Positions 8,009 through 14,132 are shown, counted from the stretch's first letter. The stretch: DNA of 15,255 nt from DAOUAM01 sp034433305 (GCA_034433305.1 DAOUAM010000062.1:1-15255), one strand, 5' to 3'. The notes: generated by a model not told the origin, from the letters alone. Made by a program: numbers and translations.

Positions 8009-8097
8009 GTGTATCTGTCAACTCAGCCCTGGGCCACTGAGATATACAGTGCCAATGCCAGGGCAACTCTGAGGGGGCTATGTAAGCAGGGAGTCCT

Positions 8098-8142
8098 GAC
8101 CCCCTGTGGTACCCCTGGCAAGGGGGAGACCAGGAGGGGGTC
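8098..8142. repeat. Nested GC inverted repeat
   Basis: The outer stem is GACCCCCT (8098-8105) with AGGGGGTC (8135-8142). The inner stem is CCCCT (8112-8116) with AGGGG (8121-8125) around GGCA. The composition resembles the hairpin at 15115-15130 (CCCCCTTGGAAGGGGG), so both may belong to a dispersed intergenic repeat family. That relationship is a guess from two copies. Confidence 0.45.
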
Positions 8143-8193
8143 GAGAAGGCAGCATCTGCTAACTCGTTACAGGCCTCGCAAGTAGGCCCGCAG

Positions 8194-8223
8194 TTGCGCG
8201 GCCAGGGCGTTCTCTTTTACACT
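8194..8223 (+). promoter_or_regulatory. Weak candidate promoter for the GNAT gene
   Basis: TTGCGC (8194-8199), an 18-bp spacer and TACACT (8218-8223), placing transcription start about 30 bp before ATG 8260. Only partial matches to consensus. Confidence 0.3.
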
Positions 8224-8259
8224 CTGGCAGGGAAAGAGTGCCCTGCCGGGGAGCACTGC

Positions 8260-8790
8260 ATGTCCGTGGACCAGGTCGCTCCGAGGCCAGAGGGCCAGGC
8301 TCCCACAGGTGAATCACCGATGCCAGCGCAGCCTGTAACCGACGTCCGCGTGAAGCTTGTCGAGAGCCAGGAGGAGTGGTCGGCCTGCAAGGCACTGCGG
8401 GTGCGCGTGTTCGTCCAGGAACAGGGCGTCCCGCTGGAAGAGGAGTTCGATGAACATGACGCCTCAGCGCTGCACGCCGTGGCGCTGGCCGATAGCCGGG
8501 TAGTGGGCACCGGCAGGCTCTACAGCCCGTCTCCAGGGCAGTACCAGATAGGACGCATGGCCGTCGAGCCTGCCTTCCGGAGGCGCGGCATCGGCGGCAG
8601 AGTGCTGGAGTTCCTGGAGGAGTGCGCGCGTCGGCGGGGCGCCAGCCAGGTCATACTTCACGCTCAGACTTACGTCCTGGCCTTTTACCTGCGTCATGGC
8701 TACGTGGCCGAGGGCAGGCCCTTCATGGAAGCGGGTATCCAGCATGTCAGGATGGCCAAGCCCCTGGGGGCCGCCGGCGCCGTGACCTAG
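8260..8790 (+). CDS. GNAT-family N-acetyltransferase (ElaA/YjcF-like)
   Basis: A 176-residue cytoplasmic acetyltransferase expected to move an acetyl group from acetyl-CoA to an amine; substrate unknown. After a ~25-residue flexible N-terminus comes the segment ALRVRVFVQEQGVP with EEEFDEHD and a following His, typical of the ElaA/YjcF branch. Motif A, IGRMAVEPAFRRRGIGG (97-113), holds the acetyl-CoA pyrophosphate-binding R/Q-x-x-G-x-G/A loop (R107 to G112). The C-terminal FYLRHGYVAEG (142-152) is the usual GNAT motif B. ATG 8260 is chosen because GGGGAG (8248-8253) sits 6 nt upstream. A TTG at 8194 overlaps the candidate promoter, and ATG 8320 is possible but has a poorer ribosome site. It is divergent from the XRE module and 79 bp ahead of the SDR gene, so it could be co-transcribed with the latter. 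Confidence 0.88.
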   Translation: MSVDQVAPRPEGQAPTGESPMPAQPVTDVRVKLVESQEEWSACKALRVRVFVQEQGVPLEEEFDEHDASALHAVALADSRVVGTGRLYSPSPGQYQIGRMAVEPAFRRRGIGGRVLEFLEECARRRGASQVILHAQTYVLAFYLRHGYVAEGRPFMEAGIQHVRMAKPLGAAGAVT

Positions 8791-8869
8791 CGCCGCGCCT
8801 TGCCCTGGTGGCCCGTCCCGTGGTACACCTACAGTGGACTGAATTCCCAGCAGCAGAGGAGGGCTTCCC

Positions 8870-9787
8870 ATGCCACCCAAGAAGGTCCTGATGACCGGCG
8901 CCACGGGCTACATAGCCGACCAGATGCTTCCTACCTTCCGCGAGATGTATGACCTGGTGCTCATTGACGTCAAGCGGGAGAACCGCCGGGGAGAGGTCGT
9001 CCCGGGCACTGTCGTGGCCGACCTCATTGACCCGGACCGCACGAAGTACGCGGGCTACTTCCAGGGCGTGGACGCCGTCGTGCACCTGGCCTACAAGCGA
9101 CGCACGGGCGACCCCATTGACCACTTCTTCGACGAGAAGCAGAACGTGGAGATGGCCTACAACGTCCTGCGGGCGGCCTACGACGCCGGCGTTCCCCGCG
9201 TGGTGATGGCCAGTTCCAACCACGCGGCCGACTGGTACGAGCACGCCCTCATCCACGCCCGCAAGCTGGAGGTGCTGGACCCCTACCGGCTGCCCCTGTC
9301 CGACAACTTCTACGGCTGGGCCAAGGCGTCTTACGAGCACCTGGGCTTCCTCTTCGCCTGTGGTGCCTTCGAGTTCAGGGATGCTTCGGGCAGGGAGCGG
9401 CACACTGGCAGCATGCTCAATGCGGGGCACAAGCTGGGCGTGGTCATGGTCAGGATAGGCGCGCCCAGGGAGCTGGACTTGAGGCAGTACGGCGGCGACC
9501 TGGCCACCTACAAGCGCGACCTGGGGGCCTACATCAGCCCCCGCGACCTGACCCAGCTATTCATGAAGGCCATAGAGGCGCCCAACATCGAAAACGAGTA
9601 CGGCATCCCCTGGCAAGTGGTGTACGGCATCAGCAACAACACCCGCGCCTTCTGGTCGCTGGCCAACGCCCGCCAGGTCCTGGGCTACGAGCCTCAGGAC
9701 GACTCTGAGGTCAAGTTCGCCAGGGACATCCAGGAGTTCCTGCTACGCCCCGGCCAGGCAGGCAGCGCGGGACGGGTCGGTGCGTAG
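8870..9787 (+). CDS. NAD-dependent epimerase/dehydratase-family SDR, uronate-dehydrogenase-like
   Basis: A 305-residue extended SDR protein. The Rossmann motif is TGATGYIA (9-16) and the acidic D33 after the second strand favours NAD over NADP. The active site has the SSN segment (115-117) and Y148-x3-K152 (YGWAK). The phrase VVMASSNHAADWY resembles the SSNH region of uronate (hexuronate) dehydrogenases, which oxidise uronic acids to lactones, so a sugar or sugar-acid dehydrogenase role is plausible. Substrate assignment is inference. AGAGGAGGG (8855-8863) lies 6 nt before the ATG, a strong ribosome site. The gene is convergent with the ThDP enzyme gene, with a hairpin between their stops. 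The C-terminal ~13 residues (PGQAGSAGRVGA) are a non-conserved tail. Confidence 0.88.
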   Translation: MPPKKVLMTGATGYIADQMLPTFREMYDLVLIDVKRENRRGEVVPGTVVADLIDPDRTKYAGYFQGVDAVVHLAYKRRTGDPIDHFFDEKQNVEMAYNVLRAAYDAGVPRVVMASSNHAADWYEHALIHARKLEVLDPYRLPLSDNFYGWAKASYEHLGFLFACGAFEFRDASGRERHTGSMLNAGHKLGVVMVRIGAPRELDLRQYGGDLATYKRDLGAYISPRDLTQLFMKAIEAPNIENEYGIPWQVVYGISNNTRAFWSLANARQVLGYEPQDDSEVKFARDIQEFLLRPGQAGSAGRVGA

Positions 9788-9793
9788 CCTGCA

Positions 9794-9836
9794 GCCAGGC
9801 GGGGCCACTCAAAGGACGAGGGCGGTCCCGCCTGGC
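9794..9836. terminator. Hairpin between convergent SDR and ThDP genes
   Basis: Arms GCCAGGCGGGGCC (9794-9806) and GGTCCCGCCTGGC (9824-9836) pair over 13 bp with one G-U wobble around a 17-nt loop. The + gene stops 7 bp before it and the minus gene 14 bp beyond it, so it can serve both strands. It lacks a T-run. Confidence 0.55.
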
Positions 9837-9849
9837 ACCTGCGGTCCGC

Positions 9850-11493
9850 CTAGCGCGAGTAGCGCTGTACGGCAACCTCTTCTTTGGTGATCATCTCCAG
9901 CACAGCCGGCTGGCCCTTTCTGTTGGCCTCCATGCCCCTGCGGATGGCGGGGACTATCTGGTCGGGCGTCTCCACGCGCTCGGCATAGGCGCCCAGGCCC
10001 TCGGCCACCTTGGCGTAGTGGCCGCCGAGGCGGTTGCTGCCCCAGCGCTCGGTGGCGAAGGGCATGTGCTCGTTGTAGTGGGTCATGACGCCATTGTTGA
10101 AGATGATGGTCAGGATGGCGATGTTGTTGCGCGCGGCGGTCTCGATGTCCATGCCGGCCATGCCGAAGGCCGCGTCGCCCATGATGTTTATGACCTGCTT
10201 GTCGGGCGCGGCCAGCTTGGCCCCCATGGCCAGGCCCAGGCCATAGCCAAGCTGCGTGGACTTGCCCCAGCCGATGTACCCCCTGGGCTTCATAGGCCGC
10301 CAGAAGGGCAGGGTCTGGTCCCGGGGGTAGCCGGAGTCGTGGGTCAGTATGGTGTTGGCCACGTCCACCGTCCTGGCCAACTCGTGGACTATCCGGTAAG
10401 GGTTGATGGGCACCTCGTCAGAGGTCAGCCTTGGCCCCCACTCGGCCAGCCACGCCTTGCGGACGCGGGCGATCTCATCCGCCACGCCGTTGACGTCGCC
10501 CCGGCCCTGCTTGCCCACCTGCCGCTTGACCTCCTCGATCAACTGGCGCAGCACCAGCCTGGCGTCGCCTATGGCGCCGTACTGGATGCGGTAGTCCTTG
10601 TTGATGTCCTCCGCGCACACGGTACACTGGGCCAGGACCGCCTGTCTGGGCATAGAGGCGTTGAAGTTGGAGATGGTGAAGCTGGTGCCCATGCCCAGGA
10701 TGAAGTCCGTCTTCTTCAGGAAGTGGTCCACCATCAGGGTGCAGGTGTGGCCGCCGGTGCCCAGCGCCAGACGGTGGTCCTCCGGGAAGGCGCTCTTGCC
10801 CGCCGTGGTGGTCATAACAGGGATGTTGACCAGCTCCGCGAACTCCACCAGTTCATCGGTGGCCTCGGCGTAGAGCACGCCCTGGCCGGCGTTGATGATG
10901 GGGCACTTGGCCTTCAGCAGGGCGCTGACAAGCTCGCGCACGTCGTCCGGGTCTGCGGCGGAGCGGTAGGCCCTGGCAGGCGTGTAGCGGAAGGCCTCGT
11001 CCGGGAACTCCTCGGTGGCTACGTCCCTGGGTATCTCCACCAGCACAGGGCCACGACGTCCGTGCTTGAGCAGCGAGAAGGCACGGCCCATCAACTCCGG
11101 GATGCGATGGACCAGGTTGATGTTCACCGCCCACTTGGTGATGCCCTTGTAGTTGGGGACGGCCTCGAAGTTGGGTTCCACGCCCATGCGGGGCCTGGGT
11201 TGGCCCCCCGGCAGCAGCAGGATAGGGACCGAGTCGGCGTAGGCCTGGGCGACGCCGGCGAAGGAGTTCTCGGAGCCTGGCCCCGTCTGCATGGTGAAGA
11301 CGCCGATCTTGTTGCCGTTCATGACCCGGCTGTAGCCGTCGGCCATGTTGATGCCGGTGCGCTCCTGGCGCGGCAGGATGGGGCGGATGCCCTCCCTGGC
11401 CGCCTGGTCAATGAGCGTCTGGGCCGGAAAGCAGGCCAGCCACTCCACGCCCTCAGCCTTGAGTATCCGGGCTATCGCGTTGTCACCTTTCAT
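9850..11493 (-). CDS. Thiamine-diphosphate-dependent enzyme, acetolactate-synthase-like
   Basis: A 547-residue cytoplasmic enzyme with the three-domain build of the acetolactate synthase/pyruvate oxidase family. The N-terminal pyrimidine-binding domain carries the cofactor-activating E44 in PRQERTGINMADGYSR. The central domain follows (~185-325). The C-terminal pyrophosphate domain holds the ThDP/Mg motif GDA...NN (G439-D440-A441 to N466-N467), where the usual third residue is Gly. Reactions in this family are decarboxylation or carboligation of 2-oxo acids. It is not safely IlvB: no small subunit lies nearby. ATG 11493 is chosen because AGGAG (complement of 11501-11505) is 7 nt upstream and homology starts there; a longer frame reaching 11760 only reads through the propeller gene. 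It begins 17 bp after that gene's stop, so the two form an operon. Exact substrate unknown. Confidence 0.9.
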   Translation of the reverse strand: MKGDNAIARILKAEGVEWLACFPAQTLIDQAAREGIRPILPRQERTGINMADGYSRVMNGNKIGVFTMQTGPGSENSFAGVAQAYADSVPILLLPGGQPRPRMGVEPNFEAVPNYKGITKWAVNINLVHRIPELMGRAFSLLKHGRRGPVLVEIPRDVATEEFPDEAFRYTPARAYRSAADPDDVRELVSALLKAKCPIINAGQGVLYAEATDELVEFAELVNIPVMTTTAGKSAFPEDHRLALGTGGHTCTLMVDHFLKKTDFILGMGTSFTISNFNASMPRQAVLAQCTVCAEDINKDYRIQYGAIGDARLVLRQLIEEVKRQVGKQGRGDVNGVADEIARVRKAWLAEWGPRLTSDEVPINPYRIVHELARTVDVANTILTHDSGYPRDQTLPFWRPMKPRGYIGWGKSTQLGYGLGLAMGAKLAAPDKQVINIMGDAAFGMAGMDIETAARNNIAILTIIFNNGVMTHYNEHMPFATERWGSNRLGGHYAKVAEGLGAYAERVETPDQIVPAIRRGMEANRKGQPAVLEMITKEEVAVQRYSR

Positions 11494-11510
11494 TTCGCTT
11501 CTCCTGATCC

Positions 11511-12398
11511 CTAGGCCCTCACGAACTTCTGAAGGCGCTTGCCTTCCAGCACCTCGCCCACGTAAATGCTGCCACGGGAGTCCACGGCGACGCAGTGGGG
11601 CGCGACGAACTGGCCCGGCTCGTGGCTCTTCTCGCCGCCCCAGCGGGCCAGTACCTTGCCGTTCTTGTCCAGGATGGAGACCCTGTGCTGTAGCTCGGCC
11701 ACATACACCGTGCCATCGGGGCCGATGGTCAGGTCGCAGGGCTGACGGAAGCCAGTCCACATGGTGAGGAACTCGCCTTCCTGGTCAAAAAGCTGGACCC
11801 TGTGGTTCTCCCGGTCGCAGACCAGGACGCGCCCGTCATTGTCAATGCCGATGCCGTGGGGCAGGTTGAAGTCGCCTGGATTGGCGCTGCCCGGCAGGCC
11901 CCAGGAGGCCAGCAGAGTGCCCGTGGAGTTGTACTTGTGGACGCGTGCGTTGCCGTAGCCGTCGGAGACGAATATCTCGCCCCTGCGGTTGACGGCGACG
12001 TTGGTGGGCAGGTTGAAAGGCCCCGCCGCTCGCTTGACCACGCGCTCCTGGGCAGTGTAGCCGGTGTCGGAGGGCTGGTTCCTGGTGCCCAGGGTCAGCA
12101 GCAGCTTCTGGTCCGGGCTGTACTTGTGGACCACGTGGGCATCCCTGTCCACAAGGTAAATATTGCCGTCAGGCCCGATGCGGATGCCATGAGGGTTGCT
12201 GAACTTCTGGTCCCAGGCCCTCAGGAAATCCCCGTTCCGGTCGAATATCATCAGTTGGTGGCTGCTGCGGTTGAACACGTAGACGTTATCGTTCCTGTCC
12301 ACGGCCACGCCGGCGACCTGGTGGAACTCGTACCCCTGGGGCAGCTTGCCCCAGCCCCTGTCCAGCTCGTAGGTTTGCGGTCCGATGCTGTACTTCAT
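11511..12398 (-). CDS. NHL-repeat six-bladed beta-propeller, PAL-like (peptidyl-alpha-hydroxyglycine lyase family)
   Basis: A 295-residue protein made of six NHL blades, each with a core such as VAVDRNDNVYVFNR, IRIGPDGNIYLVDRD or IGIDNDGRVLVCDREN. No signal peptide is seen, so it is probably cytoplasmic. It matches the PAL half of peptide-amidating enzymes at key places: R44 in the first blade, His residues opening blades (H70 in NPHGI, H181 in LPHGI, H268 in APHCV) and Y148 in SDGYGNARV. In PAL the three His bind zinc, and Tyr and Arg act in catalysis, releasing glyoxylate from an alpha-hydroxyglycine. A lyase role is therefore possible; a purely structural propeller is the alternative. ATG 12398 follows an AGGAGGGAGAGG ribosome site; an upstream in-frame extension to 12530 runs over the promoter and is rejected. 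First gene of the operon with the ThDP enzyme. Confidence 0.85.
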   Translation of the reverse strand: MKYSIGPQTYELDRGWGKLPQGYEFHQVAGVAVDRNDNVYVFNRSSHQLMIFDRNGDFLRAWDQKFSNPHGIRIGPDGNIYLVDRDAHVVHKYSPDQKLLLTLGTRNQPSDTGYTAQERVVKRAAGPFNLPTNVAVNRRGEIFVSDGYGNARVHKYNSTGTLLASWGLPGSANPGDFNLPHGIGIDNDGRVLVCDRENHRVQLFDQEGEFLTMWTGFRQPCDLTIGPDGTVYVAELQHRVSILDKNGKVLARWGGEKSHEPGQFVAPHCVAVDSRGSIYVGEVLEGKRLQKFVRA

Positions 12399-12454
12399 GT
12401 TTCCTCTCCCTCCTGTGGGGAACGCCGTCGGAGTCGCGGCTTGCGCGGGCGTCC

Positions 12455-12487
12455 GCCGGCACCTCGTAGGCCTACGTATCGGCCGGC
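12455..12487 (-). promoter_or_regulatory. Stem-loop in the leader of the propeller/ThDP operon
   Basis: GCCGGC (12455-12460) pairs with GCCGGC (12482-12487), and inside it CGTAGGCCTACG (12465-12476) is a perfect 12-bp palindrome. It lies immediately after the predicted transcription start (near 12495). It could be an RNA leader hairpin or a DNA operator. Confidence 0.4.
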
Positions 12488-12501
12488 CCTGGTTGGAGGC
12501 T

Positions 12502-12530
12502 AATATACGTGGTGTCGGGGGTCGGGTCAA
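12502..12530 (-). promoter_or_regulatory. Strong candidate sigma70-type promoter of the propeller/ThDP operon
   Basis: On the minus strand TTGACC (complement of 12525-12530) is followed by exactly 17 bp and TATATT (complement of 12502-12507), each 5 of 6 to consensus. Predicted start is near 12495, giving a leader of about 97 nt to ATG 12398. Confidence 0.65.
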
Positions 12531-12558
12531 GAGAGGACACTGCGGAGAGGCGCAGTTA

Positions 12559-12584
12559 GCCCTCTGCCGCCAGGGCCAGAGGGC
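12559..12584 (-). terminator. Hairpin after hemQ
   Basis: GCCCTCTG (12559-12566) and CAGAGGGC (12577-12584) pair over 8 bp with a 10-nt loop. It starts 12 bp downstream of the hemQ stop on the minus strand and precedes the next promoter, fitting a transcript end. No T-run. Confidence 0.45.
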
Positions 12585-12596
12585 AGTGCCGAGGGG

Positions 12597-13295
12597 CTAG
12601 CCGCCCAGCGAGTCCAGCGTCTCGGCCATGGGCCTGCGGATGCACGTGAAAATGGGCGTGTCCCGCAGCGTGTACAGGCTGCCCTCCACCTCCCTGAGCT
12701 CCATGACCAGGTTCAGGAAGTCCTCGGGGCTGTCCGTCTCGAACCCCACCACGAACTCCTGGTCGTCCAGTCCGAAGGAGTAGGTGGTGTTGATCTTCAC
12801 CGATGGGTACTTGTGGCCGATCCTGAAGTGGTCGTTCATCATGCGCTGCCGCTCTTCCGCCGGCAGCACGTACCACTGGCGGGTCTTGACGAAGGGATAG
12901 ATGATGAGGTACCTGGCGTCGCCTGGCCGGAGCCTGGTGCGGGCGCCTTCCTGGCCGGGGTGTTTGTGGCTGCCGATGTAAGGCGAGCGGCGCGTCATGG
13001 CCAGGTAAGAGTAAGGCTGGGCCAGGTACTTGCCCAGGGCTGTGCTCCACAGCCGCGTGTGCAGCTCCTGGATGTCTTCGAGGGTGTCCGCAGCCTGCCA
13101 CAGCATGAAGTCAGCATCACCGCGCATGCCGACCAGGCTGAAGCTGCGTATGAACATGTGGCTGGAGAACTCCTCCACTACCGCCGCGAACTCGCGCTTG
13201 CCATCGGCCTGCTGCTGTGCCGGAAGCCTGCGCCACAGGGGGTCAACGCTGAAGAAGGTGTACTTGACGAACTGGCCTTTCGTGGACTCGGTCAT
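12597..13295 (-). CDS. hemQ: Coproheme decarboxylase / chlorite-dismutase-family protein (HemQ/ChdC)
   Basis: A 232-residue cytoplasmic heme-binding protein of the chlorite dismutase superfamily. HemQ/ChdC converts coproheme to heme b, the last step of the coproporphyrin-dependent heme pathway. The C-terminal half is diagnostic: IIYPFVKTRQWYVLP, EERQRMMNDHFRIG, then YSFGLDDQEFVVGFE. Y133 matches the catalytic tyrosine and H156 the proximal heme ligand; their 23-residue spacing is that of actinobacterial-type ChdC, while Firmicutes enzymes have about 4 more residues. The arginine-bearing motif of true chlorite dismutases is not seen. Length fits ChdC (~230-250). The ribosome site TAGGAG stands just before ATG 13295, and an extended -10 promoter lies 29 bp upstream. 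It is divergent from the small membrane protein gene. The nearby ccdA supports a heme/cytochrome context. Confidence 0.88.
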   Translation of the reverse strand: MTESTKGQFVKYTFFSVDPLWRRLPAQQQADGKREFAAVVEEFSSHMFIRSFSLVGMRGDADFMLWQAADTLEDIQELHTRLWSTALGKYLAQPYSYLAMTRRSPYIGSHKHPGQEGARTRLRPGDARYLIIYPFVKTRQWYVLPAEERQRMMNDHFRIGHKYPSVKINTTYSFGLDDQEFVVGFETDSPEDFLNLVMELREVEGSLYTLRDTPIFTCIRRPMAETLDSLGG

Positions 13296-13323
13296 CCGCT
13301 CCTACCTCGGGCTGGTCGGTGAG

Positions 13324-13332
13324 ATTATAGCA
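13324..13332 (-). promoter_or_regulatory. Extended -10 promoter of hemQ
   Basis: The minus strand reads TGCTATAAT, a perfect -10 with the TGn extension. No -35 is recognisable at 16-18 bp, as expected for extended -10 promoters. Start would be near 13317, leaving a ~22-nt leader. Confidence 0.6.
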
Positions 13333-13372
13333 CAGGCGTGTAACCTCCGGGCCGATTTCGGCAAGCGCAGCC

Positions 13373-13401
13373 TTGACATCGCCAGGCCGCTTGAGTACGA
13401 T
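13373..13401 (+). promoter_or_regulatory. Candidate sigma70-type promoter for the small membrane protein gene
   Basis: A perfect TTGACA (13373-13378), a 17-bp spacer and TACGAT (13396-13401, 4 of 6). Predicted start is near 13408, about 190 nt before ATG 13601. Confidence 0.55.
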
Positions 13402-13559
13402 TCAGGTGGGGTGAGGGTGTTTACCCGCAAGACCTCGCCATGCCTTGAGATTTTCGCCTCCTGGCCCCTGTCATGGGTCGTTGTCGCGCAGGAAGCCTCC
13501 CGACCGGCTGGCCTGTTCCTTTCTCTCCCGCCTCTTCGCGCCGGCCCAGCGAGGCGTCG

Positions 13560-13577
13560 GGGACCGGTGACGGTCTC
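13560..13577 (+). promoter_or_regulatory. GNRA-capped hairpin just upstream of the ribosome site
   Basis: GGGACCG and CGGTCTC pair over 7 bp (one G-U) around the tetraloop GTGA (13567-13570). It ends 10 nt before the ATGAGGG ribosome site (13588-13594), and a short TTTT (13583-13586) lies between. It could modulate translation or attenuate; inferred. Confidence 0.35.
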
Positions 13578-13600
13578 AAGTGTTTTGATGAGGGTTGAGG

Positions 13601-13984
13601 ATGTCACAGAGGTACCAACGGGAGATTGAGGAAATCCTGAGGCAGGCTGGCGAGTGGACTGCGGGCAAAGGTGGCCACAGGCCTCGCAAGAGCATCTGGC
13701 GCGTGGCGCGGGAGCAGTTGCGGCAGGCCTTCGCTGGAAGGGCGTGGTCTATATCGCCGGGTCGGGTCATGCTCCTGGCTGTCGCTCTTCTCCTGACAGC
13801 CCTGCTCATCAGGGCAATGATACCGGGAGTTGTCGGGCCGCTGGCATGGGCCGGCCTGGTACTGTTCATTGTTGGCTACGCCATGTTCTTCATCAAGCCC
13901 CCCAAGATGGAAAAGCGCTGGCGCGGGCACTCCCTGGACGACAGCGACGCCTGGTGGAACCGCTTTCGGCGCAGGCCCAAGTAG
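13601..13984 (+). CDS. Small two-helix membrane protein of unknown function
   Basis: A 127-residue protein I cannot assign to a named family. It has three parts. The charged, probably cytoplasmic N-terminus starts MSQRYQREIEEILRQAGE and is likely an amphipathic helix. Two hydrophobic helices follow (~residues 56-72 and 78-98). The basic/acidic tail holds SLDDSDAWWNRFRRRPK. I recall similar short proteins with an RYxREIEEILR start in Chloroflexota genomes, which is memory and not evidence from this sequence. ATG 13601 has ATGAGGG 6 nt upstream; TTG 13595 is an alternative only two codons earlier. It stands alone after a long leader, 198 bp ahead of ccdA, which has its own promoter. A role near the cytochrome/heme genes is suggested only by position. 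Confidence 0.75.
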   Translation: MSQRYQREIEEILRQAGEWTAGKGGHRPRKSIWRVAREQLRQAFAGRAWSISPGRVMLLAVALLLTALLIRAMIPGVVGPLAWAGLVLFIVGYAMFFIKPPKMEKRWRGHSLDDSDAWWNRFRRRPK

Positions 13985-14132
13985 CCCCTGGCCTGCCACC
14001 TGCCCGAAGTCTTCTCTGGACAGCCTATCGCTGTGCCCATTACAGGGCTTCTCCCCTGCCGAGGCCTGACTCCATCTCAAAAGGCGAGGCCCGCTCAGAG
14101 ACAGCACAGGCCGGGCCGACCAGCCCCAGCCT

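Larger units (their letters stand above)
7892..8259. other. Divergent intergenic region between the XRE module and the GNAT gene
   Basis: This 368-bp stretch holds no credible gene. It contains an AT-rich patch (about 7970-8025) with palindromes, a nested hairpin at 8098-8142 and a weak promoter candidate for the + strand gene at 8194-8223. On the minus strand TTGACA occurs twice (complement of 7983-7988 and of 8016-8021), but neither has a good -10 at 16-18 bp, so I do not assign the XRE promoter. Confidence 0.6.
13296..13600. other. Divergent promoter region and structured leader between hemQ and the small membrane protein gene
   Basis: This 305-bp stretch has no convincing gene. It holds the hemQ promoter (minus), a promoter for the + gene at 13373-13401 and a leader of about 190 nt. 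Leader hairpins: GGTGAGG/CCTCGCC (13410-13416 with 13433-13439), CGCCTC/GAGGCG (13529-13534 with 13551-13556), and a 7-bp stem capped by a GTGA (GNRA-type) loop at 13560-13577. Confidence 0.55.

Noticed and set aside
9850..11493. Glyoxylate carboligase or IlvB assignment
   Set aside because: The conserved Glu (E44) is present, unlike in Gcl, and no IlvN or IlvC neighbour supports IlvB.
10018..11514. A ~500-codon open frame on the plus strand antisense to the ThDP gene
   Set aside because: It mirrors the codon structure of the real gene, has no recognisable domain and is rich in Gly/His/Val/Gln repeats typical of antisense frames in GC-rich DNA.
12597..13295. True chlorite dismutase (perchlorate respiration)
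   Set aside because: The sequence has the ChdC/HemQ catalytic Tyr and lacks a recognisable distal Arg motif; no perchlorate reductase genes are near.
13302..13607. Minus-strand 101-codon frame in the hemQ upstream region
   Set aside because: It runs through the promoter region and structured leader, with no family resemblance and no ribosome site.
14035..14048. GCCC-attaca-GGGC stem after the small membrane protein gene as terminator
   Set aside because: Only four base pairs and no T-run; too weak to list.
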